Source of the DNA: JANSWY01 sp965267245
GTDB lineage: Bacteria > Bacteroidota > Bacteroidia > Cytophagales > Cyclobacteriaceae
Reading direction: 5' to 3'
Length of the DNA: 64,000 bases
Assembly (NCBI GenBank): GCA_965267245.1
Contig: OZ253939.1
Span: forward strand, 2,914,001 to 2,978,000
Each line of letters opens with the position of its first letter. Positions within the stretch are counted from its first letter, which is position 1. The notes under the pieces were generated by a model that worked only from the letters and a program-made list of their open reading frames with translations, was not told the DNA's origin and ran no database searches. The translations under genes and the position numbers were made by a program. Positions 8,846-18,362 of the stretch are shown here, piece after piece.

Positions 8846-9478
8846 ATGAAATGGTATGATTTTTTCTCCAACATCTATGACTCCTCACTGGAGAAGTTAT
8901 ATTTTGAAAGCAGGACAAGAGCTGTTGAACTTCTGGACCTGAAAGACGGACAAATTTTGTTGGATGTTGCCTGTGGGACAGGAGCCAATTTTAAACACAT
9001 CCTGGCTAAAGACATTGAGTTAAATATCTACGGGACAGATTTTTCCAGCGGTATGTTGAGGAGAGGACAAGCTGCAATCGACAAGAACCAATGGGAAAAC
9101 ATCAAACTATTTCAAGCGGATGCACGTGAGCTAACTCCAGAATATGTTAGAGAACAAACCAAGCAAGAGGCTGGTTTTGACAGGATTATTTGTGTATTGG
9201 GACTTTCTGTCATTCCGGACTGGGAAACGGTATTGGACAAGATGCTGGGATTATTGAAAGATGAAGGTAAAATTGTGATCGTGGATGTATTTGCTGAAAA
9301 GAGGGACTTCAACACCTGGCTGGTAGAAAAAATTGCCAAAGCAGATCTCGACAGACCCATATGGCAAACCCTCAAAGAAAAGACAACTGATTTCCATGCG
9401 GAGTACTTACCAGTGAAAGAGAGTAAAGTGGGAGGAAAATTGTTTGTATCGGCTGGTGTTAAATACGGATTGCATTAA
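8846..9478 (+). CDS. Class I SAM-dependent methyltransferase
   Basis: Residues 37-50 contain LLDVACGTGANF, the SAM-binding motif I of class I methyltransferases, followed by IYGTDFSSGML (motif with the acidic residue after strand beta 2). The rest of the 210-aa protein fits a compact Rossmann-like domain without extra domains. The substrate is unknown. The gene stands alone on the plus strand. Confidence 0.85.
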   Translation: MKWYDFFSNIYDSSLEKLYFESRTRAVELLDLKDGQILLDVACGTGANFKHILAKDIELNIYGTDFSSGMLRRGQAAIDKNQWENIKLFQADARELTPEYVREQTKQEAGFDRIICVLGLSVIPDWETVLDKMLGLLKDEGKIVIVDVFAEKRDFNTWLVEKIAKADLDRPIWQTLKEKTTDFHAEYLPVKESKVGGKLFVSAGVKYGLH

Positions 9479-9667
9479 AGGGAAGGTTGACCATAATCTT
9501 TACTATGAATTATGAAGATGATCTCAAAATCTAGAATCAACACATGCACAGTCTTTCAAAGGTAGTTAATGAAAGGTTAAAGGCTCTCTATAAGATCAGA
9601 TTTCAAGAAGTTATAAGCATCTTTAGAAACTCAAGCCAACAAAAAGATCATGTGCAAACCTGGAAAT

Positions 9668-10654
9668 ATGGGTTCCAATCACCCTCTAATTTTTGTAGTA
9701 TCGAGTCTCCTGCTTTATGCAAGTTGCTCACAACCTTCACCATCCAATACCTTATTTTCTGACTTAACGCCAATTGTGAAGGACCTTTCTATTCAAGGAA
9801 ATTGGAAAGCGTCCAACGAATTAATACGCGTTAATTTACTATTCGATGATAATTTAGATAAAAAAGATAAAATCTTCCTTCAAATTGTTCAGGCCGAGAA
9901 CTACAGATATTTGGAAGAATATGTTAAAGCCTGGAACACATTCCAACTAGCAATTCAGTCCTCTAAATCATATCATATTCCGGATTATCTTGATGAGGCT
10001 TATTATGGACTTGGCGATCTGTCCTATTTAAATTGGAGTTACTTCAAGCAAGAAAACGCCCTCAAAACCTCTCATGATTTTCTGGATTCTGCCATGTCAT
10101 GTGCAAGAAAAACAGGTAACAAGAAGGTGATGTCCAAAGTTCTATATAGGAAAGGAGCTATATTTCAAATAGAAGGCGATGAAAAGAAAAGCCAAGAGCA
10201 TTTTCAAAAAGGCTTGGCGATTGCTTTTGCAATTAGTGATACAGTTGAAATGATTAGAAACCATACGCACACAGCAGTTGCCTTAAGAAGATCCCAAAAT
10301 AGAGATTCTGCTTTTTACCATTATGGGCAAGCCTACAAATTGGCACATGGCATCAATAGAAACTATTCAGAAGCCCATTGTCTTGCCAATTTGGGTTCCT
10401 ATTATTTAGAGATAGGGGATATTCCCATTGCAGAATATTATTATCAACAAGCCAACTTCTTAGCTAAAGAATTAGGACATGGTATTGTGATTTGTAAGGG
10501 ATTGTATGGTCTGGCTACTATCCAAGAAAAACAAGGCAGAAAGCCAGAAGCACTTGATTTAGCGACGGATGGCCTAAAACTTGCAAAAGAGAGAGGTTAC
10601 AAGAATTTCGAAAATGCCTTCAGTGAATTAATTAAAACTATGGCTTATGAGTGA
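9668..10654 (+). CDS. TPR-repeat lipoprotein
   Basis: The protein has a lipoprotein signal: a hydrophobic LIFVVSSLLL core followed by the lipobox YASC, so it should be lipidated and exported. The remainder, about 310 aa, consists of helical repeats with TPR-like spacing (for example CARKTGNKKVMSKVLYRKGA and EAHCLANLGSYYLEIGD). I chose ATG 9668, which places the hydrophobic core just after the start; ATG 9650 adds six residues. The organisation resembles the TPR sensor part of Bacteroidetes signalling proteins but no kinase or HTH domain follows. It probably mediates protein contacts in the periplasm. Confidence 0.75.
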   Translation: MGSNHPLIFVVSSLLLYASCSQPSPSNTLFSDLTPIVKDLSIQGNWKASNELIRVNLLFDDNLDKKDKIFLQIVQAENYRYLEEYVKAWNTFQLAIQSSKSYHIPDYLDEAYYGLGDLSYLNWSYFKQENALKTSHDFLDSAMSCARKTGNKKVMSKVLYRKGAIFQIEGDEKKSQEHFQKGLAIAFAISDTVEMIRNHTHTAVALRRSQNRDSAFYHYGQAYKLAHGINRNYSEAHCLANLGSYYLEIGDIPIAEYYYQQANFLAKELGHGIVICKGLYGLATIQEKQGRKPEALDLATDGLKLAKERGYKNFENAFSELIKTMAYE

Positions 10655-10688
10655 TCTTATTTTAATGTAGTGATTTCCTTCTGGTTGA

Positions 10689-10714
10689 GCCCTTGTTGGT
10701 GTTATCATCAAGAA
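10689..10714. repeat. Decayed copy of the TTGGTG palindromic repeat
   Basis: CCCTTGTTGGTGTTATCATCA here matches the repeat at 8174-8259 in its left arm, while the right arm has diverged so that the hairpin is imperfect. It lies in the spacer between two lipoprotein genes. Confidence 0.55.
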
Positions 10715-10847
10715 GTAGTCAACTCACATCAGAAAAAGACATTTTTCGGGTTTCGATTTACAAATTTCAGTCTCTTAGCTCCAATCAAACCTCCTCAAAA
10801 AGTGCTATGTTTGAAAGGATGAATTAGCCACCTAACAAAATATTCCT

Positions 10848-11549
10848 ATGACCCGACTTACATTCCTATCATACCTTATGGTCCTCACAATTTGTTTCTC
10901 CTGTGGCAAAACTTCCCCTGAAAAGGAGACTAAGTCTGTAGAAGAGGCATCACCCATCAAAGAAAAAACAGATAAAAAAGAAGAAGTCGCTAATGACTCA
11001 AACGAAGAGCGTTTTGAGACCTTTGTAGCGTTATATGATAGTGTTCAACTTCCTGTAGCAATAGAATCGTTCCAGATAGACTTGGAGCAACTGGTCGCTC
11101 AACAAACGGAGACCTATAAAGATATCCGGAGCAAAAGTGGCTTCTCAGATTTTACTTTTTACCCCTCCAAAATACTGAGTAAAAATGCGCAATACACGGC
11201 ACTGATGAGTTATGAATTAAGCCGATTGAGCATTGCCGTTCCGGTAATTGAGACCTACACCAATACGGGTGAATTAATAGACCTAAAAGCTCTTGACTAT
11301 GGCTGGGAGGAAAGTGAAACAACCAGTATAAAAGGCCAATCCGCTACCATAAACGAGGACCTCACATTTTCATTTGAAATCCGTTTCGAAAGCGTGGACT
11401 TAGAGGAAAGTGAAGATGAAAATGGTAATTATGTCTTAAATGAGGTCACCGGTTCGCGTAAGAACTTCCGAGAGTACAACACCGGCAGGATCAAACCCGA
11501 TGGAACAATTGGCATTGATGCCCCAGAGAGAGAAGAGCTAACAGAATAA
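10848..11549 (+). CDS. Hypothetical lipoprotein, 233 aa
   Basis: A signal peptide with lipobox ICFSC (Cys near residue 19) is followed by an acidic, Lys/Glu-rich linker of about 35 residues. A folded domain then follows with alternating strands (YTALMSYELSRLSIAVPVIE). The layout is that of an outer-membrane or periplasmic lipoprotein tethered by a disordered linker. I do not recognise the domain. The gene has its own spacer on both sides and no operon partner. Confidence 0.65.
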   Translation: MTRLTFLSYLMVLTICFSCGKTSPEKETKSVEEASPIKEKTDKKEEVANDSNEERFETFVALYDSVQLPVAIESFQIDLEQLVAQQTETYKDIRSKSGFSDFTFYPSKILSKNAQYTALMSYELSRLSIAVPVIETYTNTGELIDLKALDYGWEESETTSIKGQSATINEDLTFSFEIRFESVDLEESEDENGNYVLNEVTGSRKNFREYNTGRIKPDGTIGIDAPEREELTE

Positions 11550-11809
11550 GGTGAAACTTTCGATATTCGTGTTCGTGCCGTTCACTTTGACAAGCCTCCC
11601 ATAATAAACATTATTTGGATTTAGAATTTAGCTTTTAGAGTTTTCCTTTCCCCATTTGCATTGTGTCATAATTACTCTTATTTTTAGAAAGCGGCACACT
11701 ACTGGCTATCAGAAATGGATGGTTGGTGGTGTGCTTTTTGTTTGAATATGGCAGGTGTGAAGTTGAGTACATGGCACCAACTTTTAGTTCAGGTCTTACA
11801 TCTTATTTA

Positions 11810-12574
11810 ATGAATAGAACAAATTATAGAATATTAATTGGGTCTATCCCTCTAGGGATTGTTCTTGTTCGAATAGTTTTCTGGGACCACTTGAATGAAA
11901 GGTTTGATGAAACAGCTGTTACTCTCATTATTTTATCGTTGCTTTTTCTTTTAATCCCAATTGAAAACATAAAATCATTAAAAGCAGGAGGGGTTGAAAT
12001 TGAACTACACCCCCCTCAAATAAAAGGTGCCATCAATTCACTTAATTTAAGTATCACTGATAACAAGAAAATTGAAGAATATATCAATTCAATATCTTCA
12101 CCTGAAATAAAATCACTTTCAGGCTCTAAAGTTCTATGGATAGATGACAAACCTAATAGTATTTTAGGTGAAAGAAGGCTATTTAGAGCTTTTGGAATTG
12201 AGATTACGGCGGCCAGCTCTCTGGAGCAAATCAAAAAGATAGTAAAAGAGGATAATGATTTTGACTTAATTATCTCTGATATTCAATGGCGAGATAAAAA
12301 AAACCCAAACCATGTTCATTATGGAGGAATTGAGGCAATAAAATTCTTGCGAAACGAGTTAAAAGACAAGGTTATTAATTCAACTCATGTAATTTTTTAT
12401 ACTGCCTACACAAAATCACAAATCGATACCATCAATAGGCAAACAAATTTTATGGAAATAGATAACCATTCAATAAATCATACCATTTTGAATTTGCTAA
12501 AAGTTTCTATTGAAAAAATTTCTTCTTCAAGGGAAAACCCAATTGTAGTTAATTCAAGAAAGAAACCAACGTAA
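11810..12574 (+). CDS. Membrane-anchored receiver-like protein
   Basis: Two hydrophobic segments open the protein (ILIGSIPLGIVLVRIVF and AVTLIILSLLFLLIPI), followed by a linker and then a receiver-like domain: VLWIDDKP, DLIISDIQW and HVIFYTAYT correspond to the acidic pocket, the phospho-acceptor Asp strand and the Thr/Ser strand of response regulators. No kinase or DNA-binding domain is attached. Possible starts are ATG 11810 (used here, just before the first membrane helix) and ATG 11771. VLWIDDxP proteins of this kind occur as stand-alone sensors and sometimes near defence genes, but no defence partner is visible here. The role is unknown. Confidence 0.65.
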   Translation: MNRTNYRILIGSIPLGIVLVRIVFWDHLNERFDETAVTLIILSLLFLLIPIENIKSLKAGGVEIELHPPQIKGAINSLNLSITDNKKIEEYINSISSPEIKSLSGSKVLWIDDKPNSILGERRLFRAFGIEITAASSLEQIKKIVKEDNDFDLIISDIQWRDKKNPNHVHYGGIEAIKFLRNELKDKVINSTHVIFYTAYTKSQIDTINRQTNFMEIDNHSINHTILNLLKVSIEKISSSRENPIVVNSRKKPT

Positions 12575-13238
12575 AAACCTTCAATAATTCATACTGCACT
12601 GCTTTCGAAATTTGGAAATTCACCGATTGTGAGAGAACATCTCAATGCAAGATTAAGGATTCTAAGTGCTCTTGTTGGTGACAACACCACAAGAGTAAAC
12701 AGCGACTGGCACCAAACAGTTGCGCACAATATAATCTCCAATCCCCTTGTATTACACCTGAACATGCCCTAATTTGCTTGTCAGTCGGCAAAAGTCTTAA
12801 TCGAAGGCTTCTTATTACATAATTCAACTAGTTTCGCAAACTACATTCCAACCGTAATATCCTGGTCCTGGTCCGGGGTATTATTTTAGAAGTGGAAAAG
12901 CGCAATCATACAATTCCCGATCAAGTCAAATCGTTACATCATTAAATCACCAAAACATCACTCGGTGCTCTATTAATCCGCGGGCTGACGTCCAGGGATG
13001 GAGCGGGTCAATCGAGGCATTGGGCTGTGGCATTTGGGCTGGCCTTGAGCGAACAGAGGGGAGATTGTCCTTCATCGGTGGTGCCTTTTTCTTTTGGTAT
13101 CTTTTCTTTTGGGCAAGCAAAAAGAAAAGTACAAAACTCAACAGAGTAGGAAAGGCAATTTAACCACCGAAATAATGAGTACCTAACAACTAAGAGTATA
13201 TAATAGGAACTATTATGAATGAAACTTTATACTAACCC
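12575..13238. other. Gene-free spacer with a palindrome and low-complexity remnants
   Basis: About 660 bp without a convincing gene. It contains a copy of the TTGGTG palindrome at 12669-12695 (CTCTTGT-type arms). At about 13060-13130 there is a stretch rich in TTTTCTTTTGG and CAAAAAGAAAAG words, of the kind common in Bacteroidetes intergenic remnants. The short minus-strand frames through this DNA look like chance. Confidence 0.5.
12669..12695. repeat. Copy of the TTGGTG palindromic repeat
   Basis: CTCTTGTTGGTG is followed after three bases by a near-perfect reverse complement ending CACAAGAG. It is the same family as the elements at 8174-8259, here in a gene-free spacer. Confidence 0.6.
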
Positions 13239-14066
13239 ATGAAAAACCTAAACCAAACCATAGAAACCCATTACCTCAAAGAAAACCTACTGGAAGACAT
13301 CCTCTCCCGTTTAAACGCCCAAGGAATCGACCTTTCCACACTAAAGCGATCCGACATCTCCGGAGTAGACGAATTCCATGTAAGAGGTGCTGCCGTATCC
13401 AAAGAACTCGCCCAAACGATTGATTTAAATGGCATGAAAGTCCTGGATGTGGGCTGTGGGTTGGGTGGACCAGGTAGAATGCTGGCGGATGAATTTGATT
13501 GCACCGTCACCGGCATTGATTTATCCAGTGAATATATCCGAACAGCCCAGGGGTTGTCTAAACTTGTAAAACTAGACCACAAGACCCAATTTGTCGTTGG
13601 TGATGCCTCTAATCTGCCCTTTAATGATAATTCATTCGATGTAGTCTGGACACAACACGTCCAGATGAATATTCCTGATAAGCATAAATTCTATTCAGAG
13701 ATCAACCGGGTCTTAATTCCCGGTGGCCATTTTTTGTACTATGACATTTTCAAAAACAATGTAAAAGAAGTCACCTATCCCATGCCCTGGGCCTCCTCGG
13801 ATGCTTTCAGTTTCCTGTTCAGGAACCATGAAATGCATGACATACTTACTGGATTGGGAATGAATAGATCCTCTAACAACAACCAAACCAGCGCCGGCAT
13901 AGATTTCTTTGAAGCCTTTCTAGCAAGACTAAAAGAACAAGGACCTCCAAAACTGGGATTGAATGTCCTCATGGGAGACAGTACCAAACAGAAACTTCTT
14001 AATCTTTTAAACCATCTGAAAAGTGATGCATTGATGCTTGAAAGTGGTATTTATAGGAGTGAGTAG
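13239..14066 (+). CDS. Class I SAM-dependent methyltransferase
   Basis: The 275-aa protein has MKVLDVGCGLGGPGRMLA (SAM motif I, residues about 66-83), VTGIDLSSEYI, and NSFDVVWTQHVQMN followed by RVLIPGGHFLYYD. This is the arrangement of small-molecule C- or O-methyltransferases related to the UbiE/sterol/tocopherol group. The N-terminal 60 residues are helical and probably form the substrate lid. A second methyltransferase gene follows 84 bp downstream on the same strand, so the two may work in sequence. The substrate is unknown. Confidence 0.85.
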   Translation: MKNLNQTIETHYLKENLLEDILSRLNAQGIDLSTLKRSDISGVDEFHVRGAAVSKELAQTIDLNGMKVLDVGCGLGGPGRMLADEFDCTVTGIDLSSEYIRTAQGLSKLVKLDHKTQFVVGDASNLPFNDNSFDVVWTQHVQMNIPDKHKFYSEINRVLIPGGHFLYYDIFKNNVKEVTYPMPWASSDAFSFLFRNHEMHDILTGLGMNRSSNNNQTSAGIDFFEAFLARLKEQGPPKLGLNVLMGDSTKQKLLNLLNHLKSDALMLESGIYRSE

Positions 14067-14150
14067 TTTTTCACTAATGATAAATCGTGTGCTAGTTGCC
14101 AAAGGGATGAGATGGAAGAGTAAATATCTGACTTCAAGAATCAATTAAAT

Positions 14151-14792
14151 ATGCCTGGTATAAGACAAATCGCCTGGAGCTTGTACGGATCCCTCGCCTG
14201 GGATAAAAACAGAAATAGCCTAATGACTGAAAGGGTCATGAAAGTTATTTTAACGGCACTAAAAACCGAGATCAAATACGAAACGGTATTAGATGCAGGT
14301 TGTGGAACAGGGTTTTACGCTTCCAAACTTTCTGAAAATGGCTTTCTGGTCACAGGGATTGATTATGCCCGAGGCATGATAAAAGTCGCAAGAAAAAAAC
14401 ATGCTAGTCGTAGCATTCAATATGAAATTGCAGACCTCTCTAAAACATTACCATATGACAACAACTCCTTCGATCATGCGATCAGTATCAGTAGCCTCCA
14501 GGCAGTTCCCGATCCAATATTCACTTTAAGAGAACTAGGCAGGGTAGTCAAACAAAATGGAATGATTGTTATTGTCCACTTTGGTAAGCCAGAATCACAT
14601 CAGAGGGATGTGAAAAAGCAAGTTCAAACTCAATTGGGCAATGCGCAAAAACCAAACTTTATCACAAAAAGCCTTTTGTATCTGAAAGCATTTGCTGAAA
14701 GAAAAGGGTTCTCAACTTACTGGACTTTGGAAGAGCTGAAACTATTGATTGAACGATCCGGGCTCACAATCAGGCGAGCAGAAAGAATTTGA
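14151..14792 (+). CDS. Class I SAM-dependent methyltransferase
   Basis: Motif I is VLDAGCGTGFYASKL, followed by VTGIDYARGMIKVA and NSFDHAISISSLQAV, giving a UbiE-like methyltransferase of 213 aa. It is a separate protein from the methyltransferase 84 bp upstream and shares little sequence with it beyond the SAM motifs. The substrate is unknown. Confidence 0.82.
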   Translation: MPGIRQIAWSLYGSLAWDKNRNSLMTERVMKVILTALKTEIKYETVLDAGCGTGFYASKLSENGFLVTGIDYARGMIKVARKKHASRSIQYEIADLSKTLPYDNNSFDHAISISSLQAVPDPIFTLRELGRVVKQNGMIVIVHFGKPESHQRDVKKQVQTQLGNAQKPNFITKSLLYLKAFAERKGFSTYWTLEELKLLIERSGLTIRRAERI

Positions 14793-14879
14793 TACAATTC
14801 TGATAATAGAAGTAAAAACCTCAATTTGATGTCTTTATCCAATATTTTACTCAGCTAAATGTCAGTTATTCGAGCTTCA

Positions 14880-15086
14880 TTAATCCCAATCTTCTTCTTC
14901 CAACTGAAATAAGTTGTCAACACTGACTTTTAGGATTGCACCTATTTTCATAGCCAATGCTGTAGACGGAACAAATCGACCCTTTTCTATCGCGTGTATG
15001 GTCTGACGAGTAACATTAACTTTTTCTGCCAGAGCAGCTTGAGACAAATCATTCCTTGCTCTTTCAACTTTAATTAGATTCTTCAC
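14880..15086 (-). CDS. Small XRE-family (Cro/CI-type) transcriptional regulator
   Basis: The protein begins VKNLIKVERARNDLSQ and carries a complete HTH (LAEKVNVTRQTIHAIEKGRF), ending NLFQLEEEDW. This compact 68-aa form is common in the YozG-like repressor group. The GTG at 15086 was chosen because it matches the family N-terminus and overlaps the TAG of the upstream membrane protein by one base. The longer frame upstream would add 22 unrelated residues. It probably regulates its own operon together with the membrane protein. Confidence 0.8.
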   Translation of the reverse strand: MKNLIKVERARNDLSQAALAEKVNVTRQTIHAIEKGRFVPSTALAMKIGAILKVSVDNLFQLEEEDWD

Positions 15087-15475
15087 TACTCCCTTAACCT
15101 TAAAATCGCAAAACTGATAAATGCTGCCAGTATACAAATAAGCGCAAACCAATAGGAAGAAATTACCCCTGCCTGGTTGCCATCTGGGTATGTAATAAGG
15201 TAATTAATTATAGTGCCTGCTATGCAAGTAAAGACAAATCCTATTGCAAGTGCTTTGAACTTTAAATATCTGATTCGCTCATCTGCCATGGGACGACCTG
15301 AGAAAAACAAGAATAACAATCCCATACCTAAATGACCAATAAGACTCTCAACAAACCAATTTCCATTTTCTGCTATTTCAAATATAATTGCCCCAATCGC
15401 AAGTAAGCTGAAAATCAAACCGAAGTAAAAACTTCCTCTAAACCAGGGGACCAGGGACCTACTATATGCTTTCAT
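15086..15475 (-). CDS. Small polytopic membrane protein, partner of the XRE regulator
   Basis: The 129-aa protein has four predicted membrane segments (FYFGLIFSLLAIGAIIF, LGMGLLFLFF, ALAIGFVFTCIAGTIINYL and YWFALICILAAFISFAIL). Its stop codon overlaps the GTG start of the XRE regulator by one base, so the two are translationally coupled. Membrane protein/XRE pairs of this type are widespread in Firmicutes and Bacteroidetes. The function is not known; a signal-responsive membrane partner is an inference from context. Confidence 0.7.
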   Translation of the reverse strand: MKAYSRSLVPWFRGSFYFGLIFSLLAIGAIIFEIAENGNWFVESLIGHLGMGLLFLFFSGRPMADERIRYLKFKALAIGFVFTCIAGTIINYLITYPDGNQAGVISSYWFALICILAAFISFAILRLRE

Positions 15476-15671
15476 ATTTTCTAAATTGTAAATTATACAA
15501 CAACAAATGTAAAGTATAGTTTACATTATGTCAAGTATAGAGAACATAATTGTAGCCATCTTAAATGAAAATAATATGCAGTTTTGTTTGAGGCATATCC
15601 AAAGTGGAAGTAGATTTTCCTTTGGCTGAGAAGATTTAATGCAGTATCGGATATATTGACATCTAGTGTTA

Positions 15672-15697
15672 AAAGCCGGTGCTTTGGTACCGGCTTT
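15672..15697 (-). terminator. Hairpin terminator downstream of the DUF4386 gene
   Basis: A 9-bp stem, AAAGCCGGT paired with ACCGGCTTT around an 8-base loop, lies 38 bp beyond the stop of the minus-strand DUF4386 gene. The short T-run on the minus strand is modest. Confidence 0.7.
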
Positions 15698-15734
15698 ATA
15701 GTTTTCTGTGATCCTCCTACAAGGGGCAACTATT

Positions 15735-16445
15735 TCATTTTTTCACCCCAATTACTAATAGGTAGATACAAAACGTTAATTCCGCAATAACCGCAGTAAA
15801 CAACATCACCATTTCACTGATTTCGATAAGCGACGGTGCAATGAAACTGGCCAGACAATTGAATAAATATCCTGCACCGGCAATAAAAATCATGACTCCA
15901 ATGAAGTTGTGGAAATCAGTAGATTTATACAAAAGGACACCCATCAGAAAACAGTTGATCGCAAAAAACACACCTGAGATCAGGTAACCGTAATCAAATA
16001 CCTGCAATTGAGTCATGACGTCCGCACTTAATTCAGTCAATTTCTCAGTTGACATTTCATCGGCACCCTGGATCATTAAGACAGGTTTAAACAGATTGAT
16101 CAGGTTTGCACCAAGTATGGAAGACTGCAATAACCTGAAAACTGCTGCCAGGACTGCCAGACCTTTGTGAACGTGTACAAGAAGGAAATAAAAAAGCACT
16201 GAGACCATAACATCCGATATAACCATGATCAGATCCCCCAAGAACCCTAGTCTGTATAAATTTTCATTTTGAATGAGATTATTTAATGTAATTTCAGCAC
16301 TGGCAGGGTCTATCAATGTCCCTCTCACAAACATTCCACCTATCAACCCGCCGGCTATAATTAACAGATAGAAGAATCCGGTAGTTCTGGCTAACGTCTT
16401 TGTCGATATATTTAATTCATTTGTTTTCATACTCAAAGATTTCAT
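15735..16445 (-). CDS. DUF4386 family membrane protein
   Basis: The 236-aa protein has about six membrane segments. Its N-terminal TTGFFYLLIIAGGLIGGMFV, followed by ENLYRLGFLGDLIMV and later LLQSSILGANLINLF, matches DUF4386 proteins. Function unknown. Either ATG 16445 or ATG 16430 could start it. A Bacteroidetes-like -7 box, TAGATTTG, lies at 16452-16459 on the minus strand just upstream. Confidence 0.8.
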   Translation of the reverse strand: MKSLSMKTNELNISTKTLARTTGFFYLLIIAGGLIGGMFVRGTLIDPASAEITLNNLIQNENLYRLGFLGDLIMVISDVMVSVLFYFLLVHVHKGLAVLAAVFRLLQSSILGANLINLFKPVLMIQGADEMSTEKLTELSADVMTQLQVFDYGYLISGVFFAINCFLMGVLLYKSTDFHNFIGVMIFIAGAGYLFNCLASFIAPSLIEISEMVMLFTAVIAELTFCIYLLVIGVKK

Positions 16446-16814
16446 TTACTGCTACAAATCTAAATTGACTATTTACCGGTATTCGTTGACTTTAGGTAAG
16501 AAAGAATTATTTTTTTGGCATTGTTCTTTACCCAGACACATACAATCCAGTTACAAACCTCCAGTTTATCTTCTTTCAGTAAATATTAAGAAACCCTCGT
16601 CTTTTTTATGATTTTGGGATAATAATAGGTATTGTTGGTAGGTAGTAGCATAAATTGTACAATACCTTCATCAAACATCAAATAATGTTCTGGAAGAAAA
16701 AAAGTGTACCCTCAATTTAATGCAGGAATACCAACATTTTGTTATAGAAGAGATTACTTCTATTCAATCAGGTTTCTCCGAAAACAACTAAAAAATGTTT
16801 AACCCAAATAACCA
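16446..16814. other. Divergent intergenic region, nothing recognised
   Basis: About 370 bp between the divergent DUF4386 and CPBP genes. It is AT-rich. Apart from the likely -7 box at 16452-16459 on the minus strand I see no gene, RNA or repeat. Confidence 0.4.
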
Positions 16815-17513
16815 ATGAAAATTCAATTAAACACAACCAGACAATCTGTGAAGGTAAACCCCATCAAAGCCCTAGTCGACCTTATTGTATTCTTATCAGT
16901 TATGTTTCTCATCCGGGAAATTCAAATTGAGGGTCTCGGGTTTTGGGGATATACCTTATTTAAATCTTTTGTCACAGTGGGGGTGGCCACCCTCTTGATT
17001 TACTACAGAAAGCAATCATGGAAAGATTTTGGGCTAACAAAACCAAATCACCTATTAAAGACCTTAGGAGTTGCAATCATTATTCTTATAGGCACGGTAA
17101 TTTCAATTATGTTATTTGAAATATTTATTCGTGATCTGCTTTTTACAGATACCGGGTCAGGTACGGCATCTGAAACATTCGACAAACTAGAAGGAAATCT
17201 ACCCTATTTCTTTTCAATTATCATATTTGTCTGGATAGAATCATTTCTCGAAGAGCTCCAGGATCGGGGTTTTTCTTTGAACCGATTCGAATCACTTTTT
17301 AGTACCATCCCTTTTTCCACCGTACTTGCAGTACTATCGCAAGCGGCAATTTTTGGATTCAGACATTCATACGATTTTTCTCCCAGGTCAATAACCACTG
17401 GTTTGATCGGGCTTGTATTTGGAGCAGTTTATGTAATGACAGGCAGAAATCTATGGCCTCTCATAATTGCACACATTATTTTGAACACAATGTCAATGAC
17501 TGATGGATTGTAG
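16815..17513 (+). CDS. CPBP-family intramembrane metalloprotease
   Basis: The 232-aa polytopic protein carries the CPBP (Abi/CAAX-like) motifs: EELQDRG with E146, E147 and R151, then FGFRHSY with H184, and AHIILNT with H220 and N224. Six or so membrane segments are present. Enzymes of this family cut peptides in the membrane, and some process bacteriocins or confer self-immunity, but no bacteriocin gene is visible nearby. The catalytic residues are intact, so an active protease is expected. Substrate unknown. Confidence 0.85.
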   Translation: MKIQLNTTRQSVKVNPIKALVDLIVFLSVMFLIREIQIEGLGFWGYTLFKSFVTVGVATLLIYYRKQSWKDFGLTKPNHLLKTLGVAIIILIGTVISIMLFEIFIRDLLFTDTGSGTASETFDKLEGNLPYFFSIIIFVWIESFLEELQDRGFSLNRFESLFSTIPFSTVLAVLSQAAIFGFRHSYDFSPRSITTGLIGLVFGAVYVMTGRNLWPLIIAHIILNTMSMTDGL

Positions 17514-17778
17514 AGGTTGGGAATATAATCTGGCTAACATCTTTAACGATCTGTAATTAAAGAATTGAATTATCACCTAGCGGATATAATGCGGTTGCAA
17601 ACTGCAAGTTATTAAGAGAGGATGCATATATCATTTCCTAAAATATTTTCAAGAAAGGAATAATTTAGTAGAGTCTAAAATTAAATTACAATATTCAGGG
17701 GTTTAATATACACCTTGCCACCTGATCAAAAAAGAGGCAACAACAATTTTCTATCCCTCAAATGAAATAACAAAAATT

Positions 17779-18234
17779 ATGTCAATAACAGGATCAATAT
17801 ATAAAGTAACAAAATCTGAATTAGAAGGATTTAAGTCTAAGCTAACCTGGAACCCTCAGGTGGAAAGCAAAGAGTTGTTTCTTGACTCATTCTTCTACGA
17901 CATTTATGAGGTTCTAACCAAGTACTCTGATTTCACAAAAGAAGAGATGGCACCTATAATTGAAGGAATGAACATTATTCGAAAAGATGAAGCAACTATT
18001 GGATACTCTGAACCTCAACAAGTAGTCAAATTGAACCAAGTGCTAGAGAATATTTCTACCGCACAGTTCGACAAATTCTTTGCCAAAGCAATTGAAGATA
18101 AAGAATCCTATGTTTATGCCTTCAGGGAACAACAAATCTATGTGAATGGTTTAAAAAGCTATTTTGAGCAACTCAAGCAATATTTTTCTGAAACTGTGGC
18201 GGAAGGCAAGTCCTTACTTCATATTATTGGATAA
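17779..18234 (+). CDS. DUF1877-like protein
   Basis: The 151-aa soluble protein contains IGYSEPQQVVKLNQVLENIS followed by a Phe-rich helix, which resembles the core of DUF1877 (YfbM-like) proteins, here in a slightly short form. No signal peptide. Function of the family unknown. It stands alone, with AT-rich DNA on both sides. Confidence 0.55.
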   Translation: MSITGSIYKVTKSELEGFKSKLTWNPQVESKELFLDSFFYDIYEVLTKYSDFTKEEMAPIIEGMNIIRKDEATIGYSEPQQVVKLNQVLENISTAQFDKFFAKAIEDKESYVYAFREQQIYVNGLKSYFEQLKQYFSETVAEGKSLLHIIG

Positions 18235-18362
18235 GTAAGCCAGTTAATCGGTGGCTGGTTATTCTTCAAATTCAAAAGTGAAAATCCGATCTTCACTAAT
18301 CTTCGCTCTAAAATGTACCATTTTATGTCTAAATTATTGTAAGAATCCAAACTACCATCAAA

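Noticed and set aside
12947..13141. A minus-strand frame rich in Lys and Phe before the methyltransferase gene
   Set aside because: It arises from the TTTTCTTTTGG/CAAAAAGAAAAG stretch common in Bacteroidetes spacers.
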